Of a stretch of 56,683 nt of DNA, positions 25,347-33,287 are shown one piece after another. The position numbers and the translations under genes were made by a program. The notes below the pieces were generated by a model. It saw only the letters and a program-made list of their open reading frames with translations, ran no database searches and was not told the origin of the DNA. The stretch lies in NCBI RefSeq assembly GCF_003426775.1, contig NZ_QJUG01000019.1, positions 1-56,683 of the forward strand. The letters run 5' to 3'. The DNA comes from Allorhizocola rhizosphaerae (GTDB lineage Bacteria; Actinomycetota; Actinomycetes; Mycobacteriales; Micromonosporaceae). The number at the start of each line of letters is the position of its first letter. The first letter of the stretch is position 1.

Positions 25347-26660
25347 ATGCACAAAAGAGCCCTGCTCTTGGCGGCGACGGCGGCGGCACTGCTTGCGATA
25401 ACGTCCGCCTGCACGGGTGGCGGCAGCGCGCCCGCCGAACAGGACGCGCTCTCGCCCACCGACCCGTCCAAGGTCACCGGTGAGGTCACCGTCCTGACCC
25501 ACCGCACCGATCTGGTCCAAGACGGCACCATGAAGAAGTACGCCGACGAATTCAAGAAGACCTATCCCAACGTCACGATCAAGTACGACGCCATCACCGA
25601 CTACGAGGGCGAAGTCAAGATCCGGATGAACACCGAGAACTACGGTGACGTCCTCATGATCCCGGCCGCCATCCAGCGCAACGACTATCCCAAGTTCTTC
25701 GCGTCGCTTGGCGGCGCCGCCGACCTGTCGGCGAAATACCGCTTCACTTCCAACACCACGGTGAACGACAAGGTCTACGGCCTGGCGGGCTTCGGCGGGG
25801 TGAACGGGTTCATCTACAACAAGGAGGTCTGGGCCGCCGCCGGCGTCACCAAATGGCCGACCTCCAGCGAGGAGTTCCTTGCCGCGCTTGCGGCGATCAA
25901 GGCAAAGGGAGCCTCGGTGCCGTTCTACACCAACTACAAGGACGGCTGGCCGCTGAGCCAGCTCGGCGGTGCACTCGGCGCCATCTCGTGCGACCCCAAG
26001 GCCAGGGACAAGCTGGCGGCCAAGGAAAGCCCGTGGAAAGCGGGCAGTGACCTGCGCGCGATCGACACCCTGCTGTTCAACATCGTGAAGAACCAGCTCA
26101 TCGAGTCCGACCCGGCGACGACCAACTGGGAGGATTCCAAGGGGCTGCTGGCCACCGGGAAGATCGCCACGATGGGCCTCGGCTCGTGGTCCATCGTGCA
26201 GATGCAGGACGCGGCGAAGAAGGCCGGCAAGGACCCGTCCATTATCGGGTATATGCCGTTCCCTGCGCTGCCGGGCGGCAAGCCGTGCGCCGTGCTCGGG
26301 CCCGACTATGCCTATGCGGTCAACATCCACTCCAAAGTGAAGCCTGCCGCCCGCGCGTTCATCGACTTCATGACCGACAAGTCCGGGTTCGCCGAGAGCA
26401 ACCAGTCGGTGGCGGTGCTCAAGTCCGCGCCGATGCCGGCCGCGCTCAAGCCGTTTTCCGAGGCGGGGGTGCAGCTCATCGAGCTGACGCAGGAGAAGGC
26501 GGGCGAGGTCGACAAGATTGACAAGTTGTCGGAGATCGGCGCGCTGAGCACCCATGACTACCGCCAGAAGCTGGTCGACATCGCGCGCGGCGCAGCGCCC
26601 GGCGATCTCAACGGCTACCTGGACGAGCTCGGCAAGAAGTGGGTCGCGGCCGTTCCATGA
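25347..26660 (+). CDS. sugar ABC transporter, solute-binding lipoprotein
   Basis: A 437-residue cluster 1-type carbohydrate-binding protein. The signal peptide ends in lipobox TSAC with Cys22, so it is anchored to the outer membrane face. The body shows the family pattern VTVLTHRTD, NVTIKYDAITDYEGEVKIRM and FGGVNGFIYNKEVW, with a C-terminal lobe rich in Lys. It delivers an oligosaccharide to the two permeases that follow; the first overlaps its stop by ATGA. The neighbouring mannosidase suggests a beta-mannoside, but this is inference. Confidence 0.9.
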   Translation: MHKRALLLAATAAALLAITSACTGGGSAPAEQDALSPTDPSKVTGEVTVLTHRTDLVQDGTMKKYADEFKKTYPNVTIKYDAITDYEGEVKIRMNTENYGDVLMIPAAIQRNDYPKFFASLGGAADLSAKYRFTSNTTVNDKVYGLAGFGGVNGFIYNKEVWAAAGVTKWPTSSEEFLAALAAIKAKGASVPFYTNYKDGWPLSQLGGALGAISCDPKARDKLAAKESPWKAGSDLRAIDTLLFNIVKNQLIESDPATTNWEDSKGLLATGKIATMGLGSWSIVQMQDAAKKAGKDPSIIGYMPFPALPGGKPCAVLGPDYAYAVNIHSKVKPAARAFIDFMTDKSGFAESNQSVAVLKSAPMPAALKPFSEAGVQLIELTQEKAGEVDKIDKLSEIGALSTHDYRQKLVDIARGAAPGDLNGYLDELGKKWVAAVP

Positions 26661-27523
26661 GAAACATGGGGCGGCTGACGCCGTGGCTTTATCTGGCCGC
26701 ACCGCTGGGACTGCTGGTGATTTTCACCTACGTCCCAGTGGTGAGCATGTTCTCGTACAGCCTTACCAACTGGGACGGGGTCAGCTACGACAGCGAGTTC
26801 GTCGGCATCGACAACTACGTGCAGCTGTTCACCCGGCCGGAGCTGTTCCAGGTGTTCTTCGTCAGCCTCTACTACCTGGCGGCGTCGTTGTTCCAGATCG
26901 TGGTGGCGCTGTATTTCGCCGTTGTGCTGAGCTTCAAGACCAGATTCCGCAATTTTTTCAAGGGAATCCTGTTCTTCCCGTACCTGATCAACGGGGTGGC
27001 CGTCGGCTTCGTGTTCCTCTACTTCTTTAAGCAGGGGGGTACGCTGGACAGCTTCCTGGGGCTACTCGGAGTCCAATCACGACAGTTTTGGCTGGGTGAT
27101 CCCGATCTGGTCAACGTGTCGCTGTCGAGCGTTTCCGTGTGGCGCTTCCTGGGGCTCAACTTCGTGCTGTTCCTCGGGGCGATCTCGGCCATTCCGAGTG
27201 AGCTCTACGAGGCGGCCGAGATCGATGGGGCCAACCGCTGGCAGATCTTCCGGAGCATCATCGCGCCCGGCATCAAGCCCATCCTCGGGCTGGTGACGAT
27301 CCTTTCCATTTCGGGATCGCTGTCGGTGTTCGAGATCCCGTACATCATGACCGGGGGCGCGAACGGGAGCACCACGTTCGTCATCCAGACGGTGAAGCAG
27401 GCGTTCCAGTTCGACAAGACGGGGCTCGCGTCGGCGGCAGCGGTCGTGCTTTTGGCCCTGATCCTGCTCATCACGTGGATACAGCGCAAGATCGTGCCGG
27501 ACGAGAGGAACGAACTGGCATGA
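26657..27523 (+). CDS. sugar ABC permease, MalF type
   Basis: A 288-residue membrane protein with six predicted helices and the EAA loop EAAEIDGANRWQIFRSIIAP near residue 190, which docks to the ATPase. The ATG overlaps the binding-protein stop (ATGA). It resembles the first permease (MalF/UgpA type) of carbohydrate importers. No ATPase gene is present in the cassette; a shared MsiK-like ATPase elsewhere in the genome is expected for this class. Confidence 0.92.
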   Translation: MRNMGRLTPWLYLAAPLGLLVIFTYVPVVSMFSYSLTNWDGVSYDSEFVGIDNYVQLFTRPELFQVFFVSLYYLAASLFQIVVALYFAVVLSFKTRFRNFFKGILFFPYLINGVAVGFVFLYFFKQGGTLDSFLGLLGVQSRQFWLGDPDLVNVSLSSVSVWRFLGLNFVLFLGAISAIPSELYEAAEIDGANRWQIFRSIIAPGIKPILGLVTILSISGSLSVFEIPYIMTGGANGSTTFVIQTVKQAFQFDKTGLASAAAVVLLALILLITWIQRKIVPDERNELA

Positions 27524-28344
27524 CCCGCATCCTCGCCGCAACGGGAAAGTACGCGTCGTTGGTGGTGGCCTGCGTCGTGATGCTGCTGCCGCTGGTGACG
27601 ATCTTCGCGACGTCGCTGAAGACGTCGCAGGAGATGGCGACCGGCGAAACGCTTGCGCTGCCGCGGAACTGGTTCAATTTCGACAACTATGTGACTGCGT
27701 TCGCCAAAGGGGACATGCTCGTCGCGTTCGCCAACACCGCGTTCATTCTGCTGTTCTCGATCACCGGGACGGTGCTGATTGGATCGATGGCGGCGTATGC
27801 GATTGACCGGTTCGCGTTCCGGCTCAAGCGGGTGGTGCTCGGCCTGTTCCTCGTCGCGGCCCTCGTTCCGGGCGTAACCACGCAGGTCGCCACGTTTCAG
27901 GTGATCGACGGCTTCGGGCTCTTCGACACCCGGTGGGCGCCGATCCTGCTCTATCTGGGTACCGACATCGTCGCCATTTATATCTTTCTGCAGTTCATCA
28001 GGAGCATCCCGGTCTCACTGGACGAGGCGGCCCGGGTCGACGGCGCGAGCTCGTTCAAGATCTATCGAAGTGTGATCTTCCCGCTGCTCAAGCCGGCCAT
28101 CGCGACCGTGGTCATCATCAAGGGCATCACCGTCTACAACGACTTCTACATCCCGTTCTTGTACATGCCGTCGGAGGAGCTGGGCGTCATCTCGACGTCG
28201 CTGTTTAGGTTCAAGGGGCCGTTCGGAGCACACTGGGAGACCCTTTCCGCAGGTGCCGTGCTGGTCATCCTGCCCACCCTGATAGTTTTCCTGCTGCTGC
28301 AACGATTCATCTACAACGGATTCACCAGTGGTGCGACTAAGTGA
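27520..28344 (+). CDS. sugar ABC permease, MalG type
   Basis: A 274-residue, six-helix permease with the EAA loop DEAARVDGASSFKIYRSVIF near residue 180. The ATG overlaps the preceding stop, completing a tightly coupled three-gene cassette. It pairs with the upstream MalF-type subunit. The region after the stop contains GGGCGCGCCC (28349-28358), a perfect palindrome between direct GAGCGA copies. Confidence 0.92.
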   Translation: MTRILAATGKYASLVVACVVMLLPLVTIFATSLKTSQEMATGETLALPRNWFNFDNYVTAFAKGDMLVAFANTAFILLFSITGTVLIGSMAAYAIDRFAFRLKRVVLGLFLVAALVPGVTTQVATFQVIDGFGLFDTRWAPILLYLGTDIVAIYIFLQFIRSIPVSLDEAARVDGASSFKIYRSVIFPLLKPAIATVVIIKGITVYNDFYIPFLYMPSEELGVISTSLFRFKGPFGAHWETLSAGAVLVILPTLIVFLLLQRFIYNGFTSGATK

Positions 28345-28398
28345 GCGAGGGCGCGCCCGAGCGAACCAACAGGCATGCACCGCGGAGCGAGCGTAGGG

Positions 28399-29427
28399 AT
28401 GCCATTGAGTAAACGTCCCACAATCAGCGACATCGCCAAGAGCGCCGGTGTGTCCATCGGCGCGGTGTCGTTCGCGCTCAACGACCGGCCCGGGGTGTCG
28501 GAGGCGACCCGGGCCCGGATCCTTGCCATAGCGCAGGAGATGGGCTGGCGGCCGAGCGCCGTGGCGCGGGGGCTGTCGGCCAGGCGAGCGGGCGCGGTCG
28601 GGCTCGTTGTCGCGCGCAACCCCGCGATGCTGGGCGCGGAGCCGTTCTTCATGAAGTTCATCGCCGGGGTGGAGAGCGAGTTCGCCAATTCGCGCACCGC
28701 ACTGCTGCTTCAGGTTGTCGAGGACCACGCGCGGGCGATCGACGCGCTGACGACGTTGTGGGCGGAGCGGCGCATCGACGGGGTCATCGTCATGGACCTG
28801 TGGGCGTCCGATGCGCGGGTGCCGGTGCTGGAATCGCTTGGTGTGCCGGGGGTTTTGGTCGGGCGGCCGCGGGCCGACTCGACCATGCCCGCGGTTTGGA
28901 GCGATGACGTGGCACCCGTGAACGAGACCGTGGACTACTTGGTGGGGCTCGGGCATCAGCGGATCGCGCGGGTGGCCGGGTTGGCGGCGTTGGAGCACAC
29001 GCAGATTCGCACCGCGGCCTTCCGCGCTGCGGCCGCGCGGCATGGGCTGGCCTGCGCCGCCGTGATCGACACGGACTACTCCTGGGAGGCCGGGGCGTGG
29101 GCCACCCAGAAGCTGCTGTCGTCATCGCCGCGGCCGACAGCCATCACCTACGACAGCGACGTCATGGCGACGGCCGGCCTGAGTGTGGCCCGAAAGCTCG
29201 GCATCGCGGTGCCGGGGCAGCTGTCGATCGTCGCGGGCGATGACTCGCAGCTGTGCGAGATGGTGTTCCCGGCATTGACCGCTTTGTCGCGGGATATCCA
29301 GGCTTATGGCGCGCACAGCGCGCGGGTGCTGCTTGAGCAGTTGGAGGGCGGCGGCACGGTCACGTCGTTCGAGGACAAACCGGCCAGGCTGACCCTGCGC
29401 GAAAGCACGGCCGCGCCGCCCGCGTAG
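28399..29427 (+). CDS. LacI-family regulator 2
   Basis: A 342-residue regulator with HTH TISDIAKSAGVSIGAVSFAL near the N-terminus and a full sensor domain. It is closest in wording to LacI 1: both contain AEPFFM or VEPFFM, an LLLQ stretch, WSDD and a terminal PALTAL-RDI-AYG block, so a duplication is likely. The preferred start is ATG 28399 with GTAGGG upstream; ATG 28375 is an alternative. It lies 54 bases after the permease stop. Confidence 0.88.
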   Translation: MPLSKRPTISDIAKSAGVSIGAVSFALNDRPGVSEATRARILAIAQEMGWRPSAVARGLSARRAGAVGLVVARNPAMLGAEPFFMKFIAGVESEFANSRTALLLQVVEDHARAIDALTTLWAERRIDGVIVMDLWASDARVPVLESLGVPGVLVGRPRADSTMPAVWSDDVAPVNETVDYLVGLGHQRIARVAGLAALEHTQIRTAAFRAAAARHGLACAAVIDTDYSWEAGAWATQKLLSSSPRPTAITYDSDVMATAGLSVARKLGIAVPGQLSIVAGDDSQLCEMVFPALTALSRDIQAYGAHSARVLLEQLEGGGTVTSFEDKPARLTLRESTAAPPA

Positions 29428-29437
29428 CCTCGATGGC

Positions 29438-30364
29438 ATGGCCACCACAATGCAGGACATCGCCCAGATGGCGGGGGTGTCGCGGGTGGCCGTGTCTTAT
29501 GCGCTCAACGGGCGGCCTGGGGTTTCGGCGCAGGTGCGGGAGCGCATCCTCTCGATCGCGCGTGATGTCGGGTTCAGCCCCAATGCCCAGGCGCTGGCGT
29601 TGCGCGGGGCCTGTGCCAACGCGGTCGGGTTGGTGTTGCAGCGGCCCTCGTCCGGGTTCCATCAGGAGCTCATCAGCGGCATGCAGATCGCGCTGTCGGA
29701 GCGCGGGTGTGGGCTGGTGCTGCAGTTCGCCGGTGTGGGGCGGGAGGAACTCGCGATCTATCGGCGCTGGCACGCGGAGCGGCGCATCGACGGCATCGTG
29801 ATATGCGACCCTCGCGTCGATGACGAGCGCATCCCGGCGTTGCGGCGGTTGGGACTGCCCACTGTCGTGATTGGAGGGCGCGGGGATTGTGCCGGGCTGG
29901 CCAACCTTTGGTGCGACGAGGCCTCGGCGGCGGTGAAGGTCGCGGGCTATCTGCGTGCTCTGGGGCATCGCCGGGTCGCGCTCTTCGCCGGGTCGCCCGG
30001 GACCGTGCAGACCGAATGGCGCACAACGGCTTTCGCCGCCGCCTGCAGGGAGTTTGGGCTCACGCTCACTGCTGATGGGGCGACCGCGATCGTGTATGAC
30101 AACGACTTGATGGCGATCGCCGGGTTGCGCGCCGCGCTGGAGCGGGGCCTGTCGGTGCCGGGCGACGTTTCGGTCGTCTCGTGGGAGGACTCGGCGCTGT
30201 GTCAGGCGGTCCGGCCCCCGCTCAGCGTGCTCAAGCGCAACCTCAGTGACATCGGGGTGGCGGCGATCCGGCTGCTGTTCGAATGGATCGACGGGCAGGC
30301 GCCGCGCAGCGTGCAGCACGAGAACGCCACGTTCGTGGTGCGGGGCAGCACTGCTGGAATATGA
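29438..30364 (+). CDS. LacI-family regulator 3
   Basis: A 308-residue LacI-type regulator, shorter than its two neighbours. HTH TMQDIAQMAGVSRVAVSYAL is intact and the sensor domain retains the closing core VVSWEDSALCQAVRPPLSVL. It starts 10 bases after LacI 2, so the two are probably co-transcribed. It is more distant from LacI 1 and 2 than they are from each other. The UbiD gene begins 22 bases after its stop without a visible terminator. Confidence 0.88.
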   Translation: MATTMQDIAQMAGVSRVAVSYALNGRPGVSAQVRERILSIARDVGFSPNAQALALRGACANAVGLVLQRPSSGFHQELISGMQIALSERGCGLVLQFAGVGREELAIYRRWHAERRIDGIVICDPRVDDERIPALRRLGLPTVVIGGRGDCAGLANLWCDEASAAVKVAGYLRALGHRRVALFAGSPGTVQTEWRTTAFAAACREFGLTLTADGATAIVYDNDLMAIAGLRAALERGLSVPGDVSVVSWEDSALCQAVRPPLSVLKRNLSDIGVAAIRLLFEWIDGQAPRSVQHENATFVVRGSTAGI

Positions 30365-30386
30365 CGGGCATGTCAAGATTGGCGGC

Positions 30387-31850
30387 ATGGCTGGACCACG
30401 GTTTCCGTACCAAAACCTGCAGGAGTTCCTCGCCGCGCTGGAGCGGGCGGGCGAGCTGCAGCGGGTGAGCGCGCCGGTCGACCCGACCCTGGAGGTCAGC
30501 GAGATCGTGACCCGCACGGTGCGGGCGGGCGGCCCGGCCCTGCTGTTCGAGCGCCCGATCCGGGGGCAGATGCCCATAGCCATCAATATTTTCGGCTCGC
30601 ACAAGCGCATGGCGATGGCGCTGGGTGTCAAGCACGTCGACGAGATCGGCGCCCGCATCGGCGAGCTCATCAAGCCCGAGCTCCCGGTGGGGTTCAGCGG
30701 CATGCTGGACGGGCTCGGCAAGGTGATGCAGCTCAAATCGCTACCGCCGAGGAAGGTGCGCAGTGCTCCCTGTCAGGAGGTTGTGCTCAAGGGAGCCGAT
30801 GTCGACCTCGATCTGCTTCCGGGCCTGGTGACCTGGCCGGATGACGGTGGGATCTTCCACAACTATGGGCTTACTCACACCCGGCATCCCGAGACCGGCA
30901 AGCGCAACCTCGGGCTCTATCGGCTGCAGCAGCATTCGCGCAACACGCTCGGCATGCACTGGCAGATCCACAAGGATTCGACGGCGCACCACGCGGTGGC
31001 CGAGCGGCGCGGCGAGCGGCTGCCGGTGGCCATCGCGATCGGCTGCGACCCGGTGGTTTCGTATGCGGCGAGCGCGCCGCTGCCCGGTGACATAGACGAA
31101 TATCTGTTCGCGGGGTTCCTGCGCGGGGACCGGGTCGAGCTGGTCGACTGCTTGACCGTGCCGCTGCAGGTGCCGGCCGAGGCCCAGGTGGTGCTCGAAG
31201 GCTATGTGGAGCCGGGCGAGCGGGCGCCCGAGGGGCCGTTCGGCGACCACACCGGGTTTTACACCCCGGTCGAGCCGTTCCCCGTGCTGCACGTGGAGTG
31301 CATGACGATGCGGCGCGAGCCGGTCTACCACTCGATCATCACGAGCAAGCCGCCGCAGGAGGACGGGCCGATCGGCTACGCCACCGAGCGCATCTTCCTG
31401 CCGCTGATCAAGATGCTGGTGCCCGACATCGTCGACATGCACATGCCCGAGCCGGGCGTGTTCCACAACTGCCTGATCGTGTCGATCCGCAAGCGCTACC
31501 CGAAGCACGCGCAGAAGGTGATGAACGCCATCTGGGGCGCGCACCTGCTCAGCCTGACCAAGCTGATCGTGATTGTCGACGACGACTGCGACCCGCAGGA
31601 CCTGCACGAGGTGGCGTTCCGGGCGTTCGGCAACGTGGACTACGCACACGATCTGCTGCTCACGCAGGGGCCGGTGGATCACCTGGACCACGCTTCGTAC
31701 CAACAGTTCTGGGGTGGCAAGGCCGGGGTCGACGCGACTCGCAAGCTGCCGACCGAGGGGTATTCGCGGGGCTGGCCGGCCGAGGCGGTCATGTCGCCCG
31801 ACGTGGTGTCCAAAGTGGACAAGCGCTGGAAGGAGTACGGGTTCAAGTGA
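30387..31850 (+). CDS. UbiD-family decarboxylase, probable menaquinone (MqnL type)
   Basis: A 487-residue UbiD-type prenyl-FMN decarboxylase. Family blocks include the RNLGLYRLQ stretch, the GRD-like core GEPAxGPFGDH variant (APEGPFGDHTGFYTP), the acidic active-site ETTER-type region (AQVVLEGYVEPGERAPEG) and the late HLLSLTKLIVIVDDDCDP. Together with the UbiA gene 58 bases downstream it matches the MqnL/MqnP pair of the futalosine menaquinone route. ATG 30387 was chosen because the frame upstream lies inside LacI 3. The UbiX (flavin prenyltransferase) partner is not in the window. Confidence 0.85.
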   Translation: MAGPRFPYQNLQEFLAALERAGELQRVSAPVDPTLEVSEIVTRTVRAGGPALLFERPIRGQMPIAINIFGSHKRMAMALGVKHVDEIGARIGELIKPELPVGFSGMLDGLGKVMQLKSLPPRKVRSAPCQEVVLKGADVDLDLLPGLVTWPDDGGIFHNYGLTHTRHPETGKRNLGLYRLQQHSRNTLGMHWQIHKDSTAHHAVAERRGERLPVAIAIGCDPVVSYAASAPLPGDIDEYLFAGFLRGDRVELVDCLTVPLQVPAEAQVVLEGYVEPGERAPEGPFGDHTGFYTPVEPFPVLHVECMTMRREPVYHSIITSKPPQEDGPIGYATERIFLPLIKMLVPDIVDMHMPEPGVFHNCLIVSIRKRYPKHAQKVMNAIWGAHLLSLTKLIVIVDDDCDPQDLHEVAFRAFGNVDYAHDLLLTQGPVDHLDHASYQQFWGGKAGVDATRKLPTEGYSRGWPAEAVMSPDVVSKVDKRWKEYGFK

Positions 31851-31874
31851 AAACCGGAGCTTTCGCACTCGCTG

Positions 31875-31893
31875 CCGCCCCTTCTAGGGGCGG
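31875..31893. other. GC hairpin between ubiD and ubiA
   Basis: CCGCCCC and GGGGCGG pair over 7 bp around TTCTA. It has no T-tract and lies 16 bases before the GTG start of the prenyltransferase gene. It might be an attenuator-like stem or an mRNA-processing site; it is only a structural observation. Confidence 0.4.
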
Positions 31894-31908
31894 TGTAGGG
31901 TCCGTGCC

Positions 31909-32745
31909 GTGGTGAGGGCCTTCCTGCGGCTCGTGGCGATCGAGCATTCGGTGTTCGCGCTGCCGTTCGCCTATCTGTCGGCGTTGGTCGCGGGCGCGAC
32001 GTTCTGGGACATGGTCCTGATAACGGTCGCGATGGTGGGCGCGCGCACATTCGCCATGGCCGCGAATCGGATCATCGACCGGCACATCGACGCGCGCAAC
32101 CCGCGCACGGCGCGGCGGGAGCTGGTGACGGGCGTGGTGTCGGTGCGCGCGGCGTGGACCGGGGCCGTCGTGGCGCTGGTCGTCTTCTTCGCGGCGGCGG
32201 CCCTGCTCAACCCGCTGTGCCTGCTGCTCTCGCCGTTCGCCGTGGTGCCGCTGGTCGTCTATCCGTACGCGAAACGGTTCACCGACTGGCCGCACGCGAT
32301 CCTCGCGCTCGCTCAGGCAGTCGGACCGGTCGGGGCTTGGCTCGCGGTGACCGGCACGTTCGCCGGGTCCGGGCCGGCATGGCTGCTCGGGGCCGCGGTG
32401 GGCCTGTGGATCGGTGGGTTCGACCTGATCTACGCGTGCCAGGACGCACTCGTGGATCGCGAGATCGGCGTGCGCAGCGTGCCGGCGCGCTACGGCGTCC
32501 CGTTCGCTCTGCGGGTCTCCACCCTCGTGCACGTCGTGACGTTCGGCATGTTCGTCGCGTTCGGACTGTGGGTCAAACTCGCCTGGCCGTGGTGGATCGG
32601 GCTCGTGCTCACGGTCGGCGCCTTCGTATATCAGCACATCATCGTGACGCCCACCGACCTGTCCAAGGTGAATCGCGCCTTCTTCACCGCCAACGGCTTC
32701 GTGGGCATCGCCCTGTTCCTGTTTGGGATCGTTTCGCTGCCATAG
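31909..32745 (+). CDS. mqnP: UbiA-family prenyltransferase, probable MqnP
   Basis: A 278-residue integral membrane prenyltransferase with about eight helices. The two Asp-rich motifs are NRIIDRHIDARNP (about residue 48) and DLIYACQDALVDREIG (about residue 172). This wording matches the short UbiA proteins that prenylate the 1,4-dihydroxy-6-naphthoate precursor in the futalosine menaquinone pathway. The start is GTG 31909. Its neighbour UbiD fits the same pathway. Confidence 0.87.
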   Translation: MVRAFLRLVAIEHSVFALPFAYLSALVAGATFWDMVLITVAMVGARTFAMAANRIIDRHIDARNPRTARRELVTGVVSVRAAWTGAVVALVVFFAAAALLNPLCLLLSPFAVVPLVVYPYAKRFTDWPHAILALAQAVGPVGAWLAVTGTFAGSGPAWLLGAAVGLWIGGFDLIYACQDALVDREIGVRSVPARYGVPFALRVSTLVHVVTFGMFVAFGLWVKLAWPWWIGLVLTVGAFVYQHIIVTPTDLSKVNRAFFTANGFVGIALFLFGIVSLP

Positions 32746-32910
32746 CACCGGGCAATGCGCGATGTCCGCGAGTCAGCGCGCTCAGTGCGTCCCGCGCTTC
32801 TGGGATATACGAGGGGCCGACCCTGACCAAACTGGACGTCTTTACAAGGCCCGTGGGCGGGGGGCAAGTGGCGCAAAGATTGAGTTTGGGCGGCGGCGGG
32901 CGATTGTTTT

Positions 32911-32940
32911 GGCCGATCGGCCAGTGCGCCGACGATCGGC
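32911..32940. promoter_or_regulatory. paired palindromes upstream of small HTH gene
   Basis: GGCCGATCGGCC (32911-32922) is a perfect 12-bp palindrome. GCCGA-CGA-TCGGC (32928-32940) is a second inverted repeat sharing the GATCGGC core. They end nine bases before the HTH protein start codon, so autoregulation is plausible. The rest of 32746-32949 shows no gene. Confidence 0.5.
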
Positions 32941-32949
32941 GGCGGGAGA

Positions 32950-33231
32950 ATGATGGCCCCTATGACCTCTGACCCGGGCGGCCTGGTCGCGACCACGGTC
33001 GCCAGCATCGAGCAGATGCCCGCGCTGGAGCGCGCGTTGTCCGCTGCCGCGTTTATAGCAGCCGTGCAAGGCGAGGATCGCCGGATCGCCCGCATCCGGT
33101 GGGCCGCGATCGCCGAGCTGCACTCGGAGGGCATGGCCATGGCCGAGATCGCCGAGAGGATCGGGGTCACGCCCGGCGCCGTGGACCTTGCGCTGCAGTC
33201 GCATCATCGGGGTGCCGCCAGCCGTAGCTGA
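32950..33231 (+). CDS. small helix-turn-helix protein
   Basis: A 93-residue cytoplasmic protein. The C-terminal half is a sigma-70 region 4-like HTH: RWAAIAELHSEGMAMAEIAE then RIGVTPGAVDLALQ. The N-terminal half is helical (ALERALSAAAFIAAVQGEDR). Starts at 32950, 32953 or 32962 are all possible. Such proteins probably bind DNA alone; the targets are unknown. Two palindromes sit directly upstream. Confidence 0.7.
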   Translation: MMAPMTSDPGGLVATTVASIEQMPALERALSAAAFIAAVQGEDRRIARIRWAAIAELHSEGMAMAEIAERIGVTPGAVDLALQSHHRGAASRS

Positions 33232-33287
33232 GCATAGACATGGATGTGGTTTAGCCCCAGCCGGATACGTCGTTTAGTCTCCGTAGA

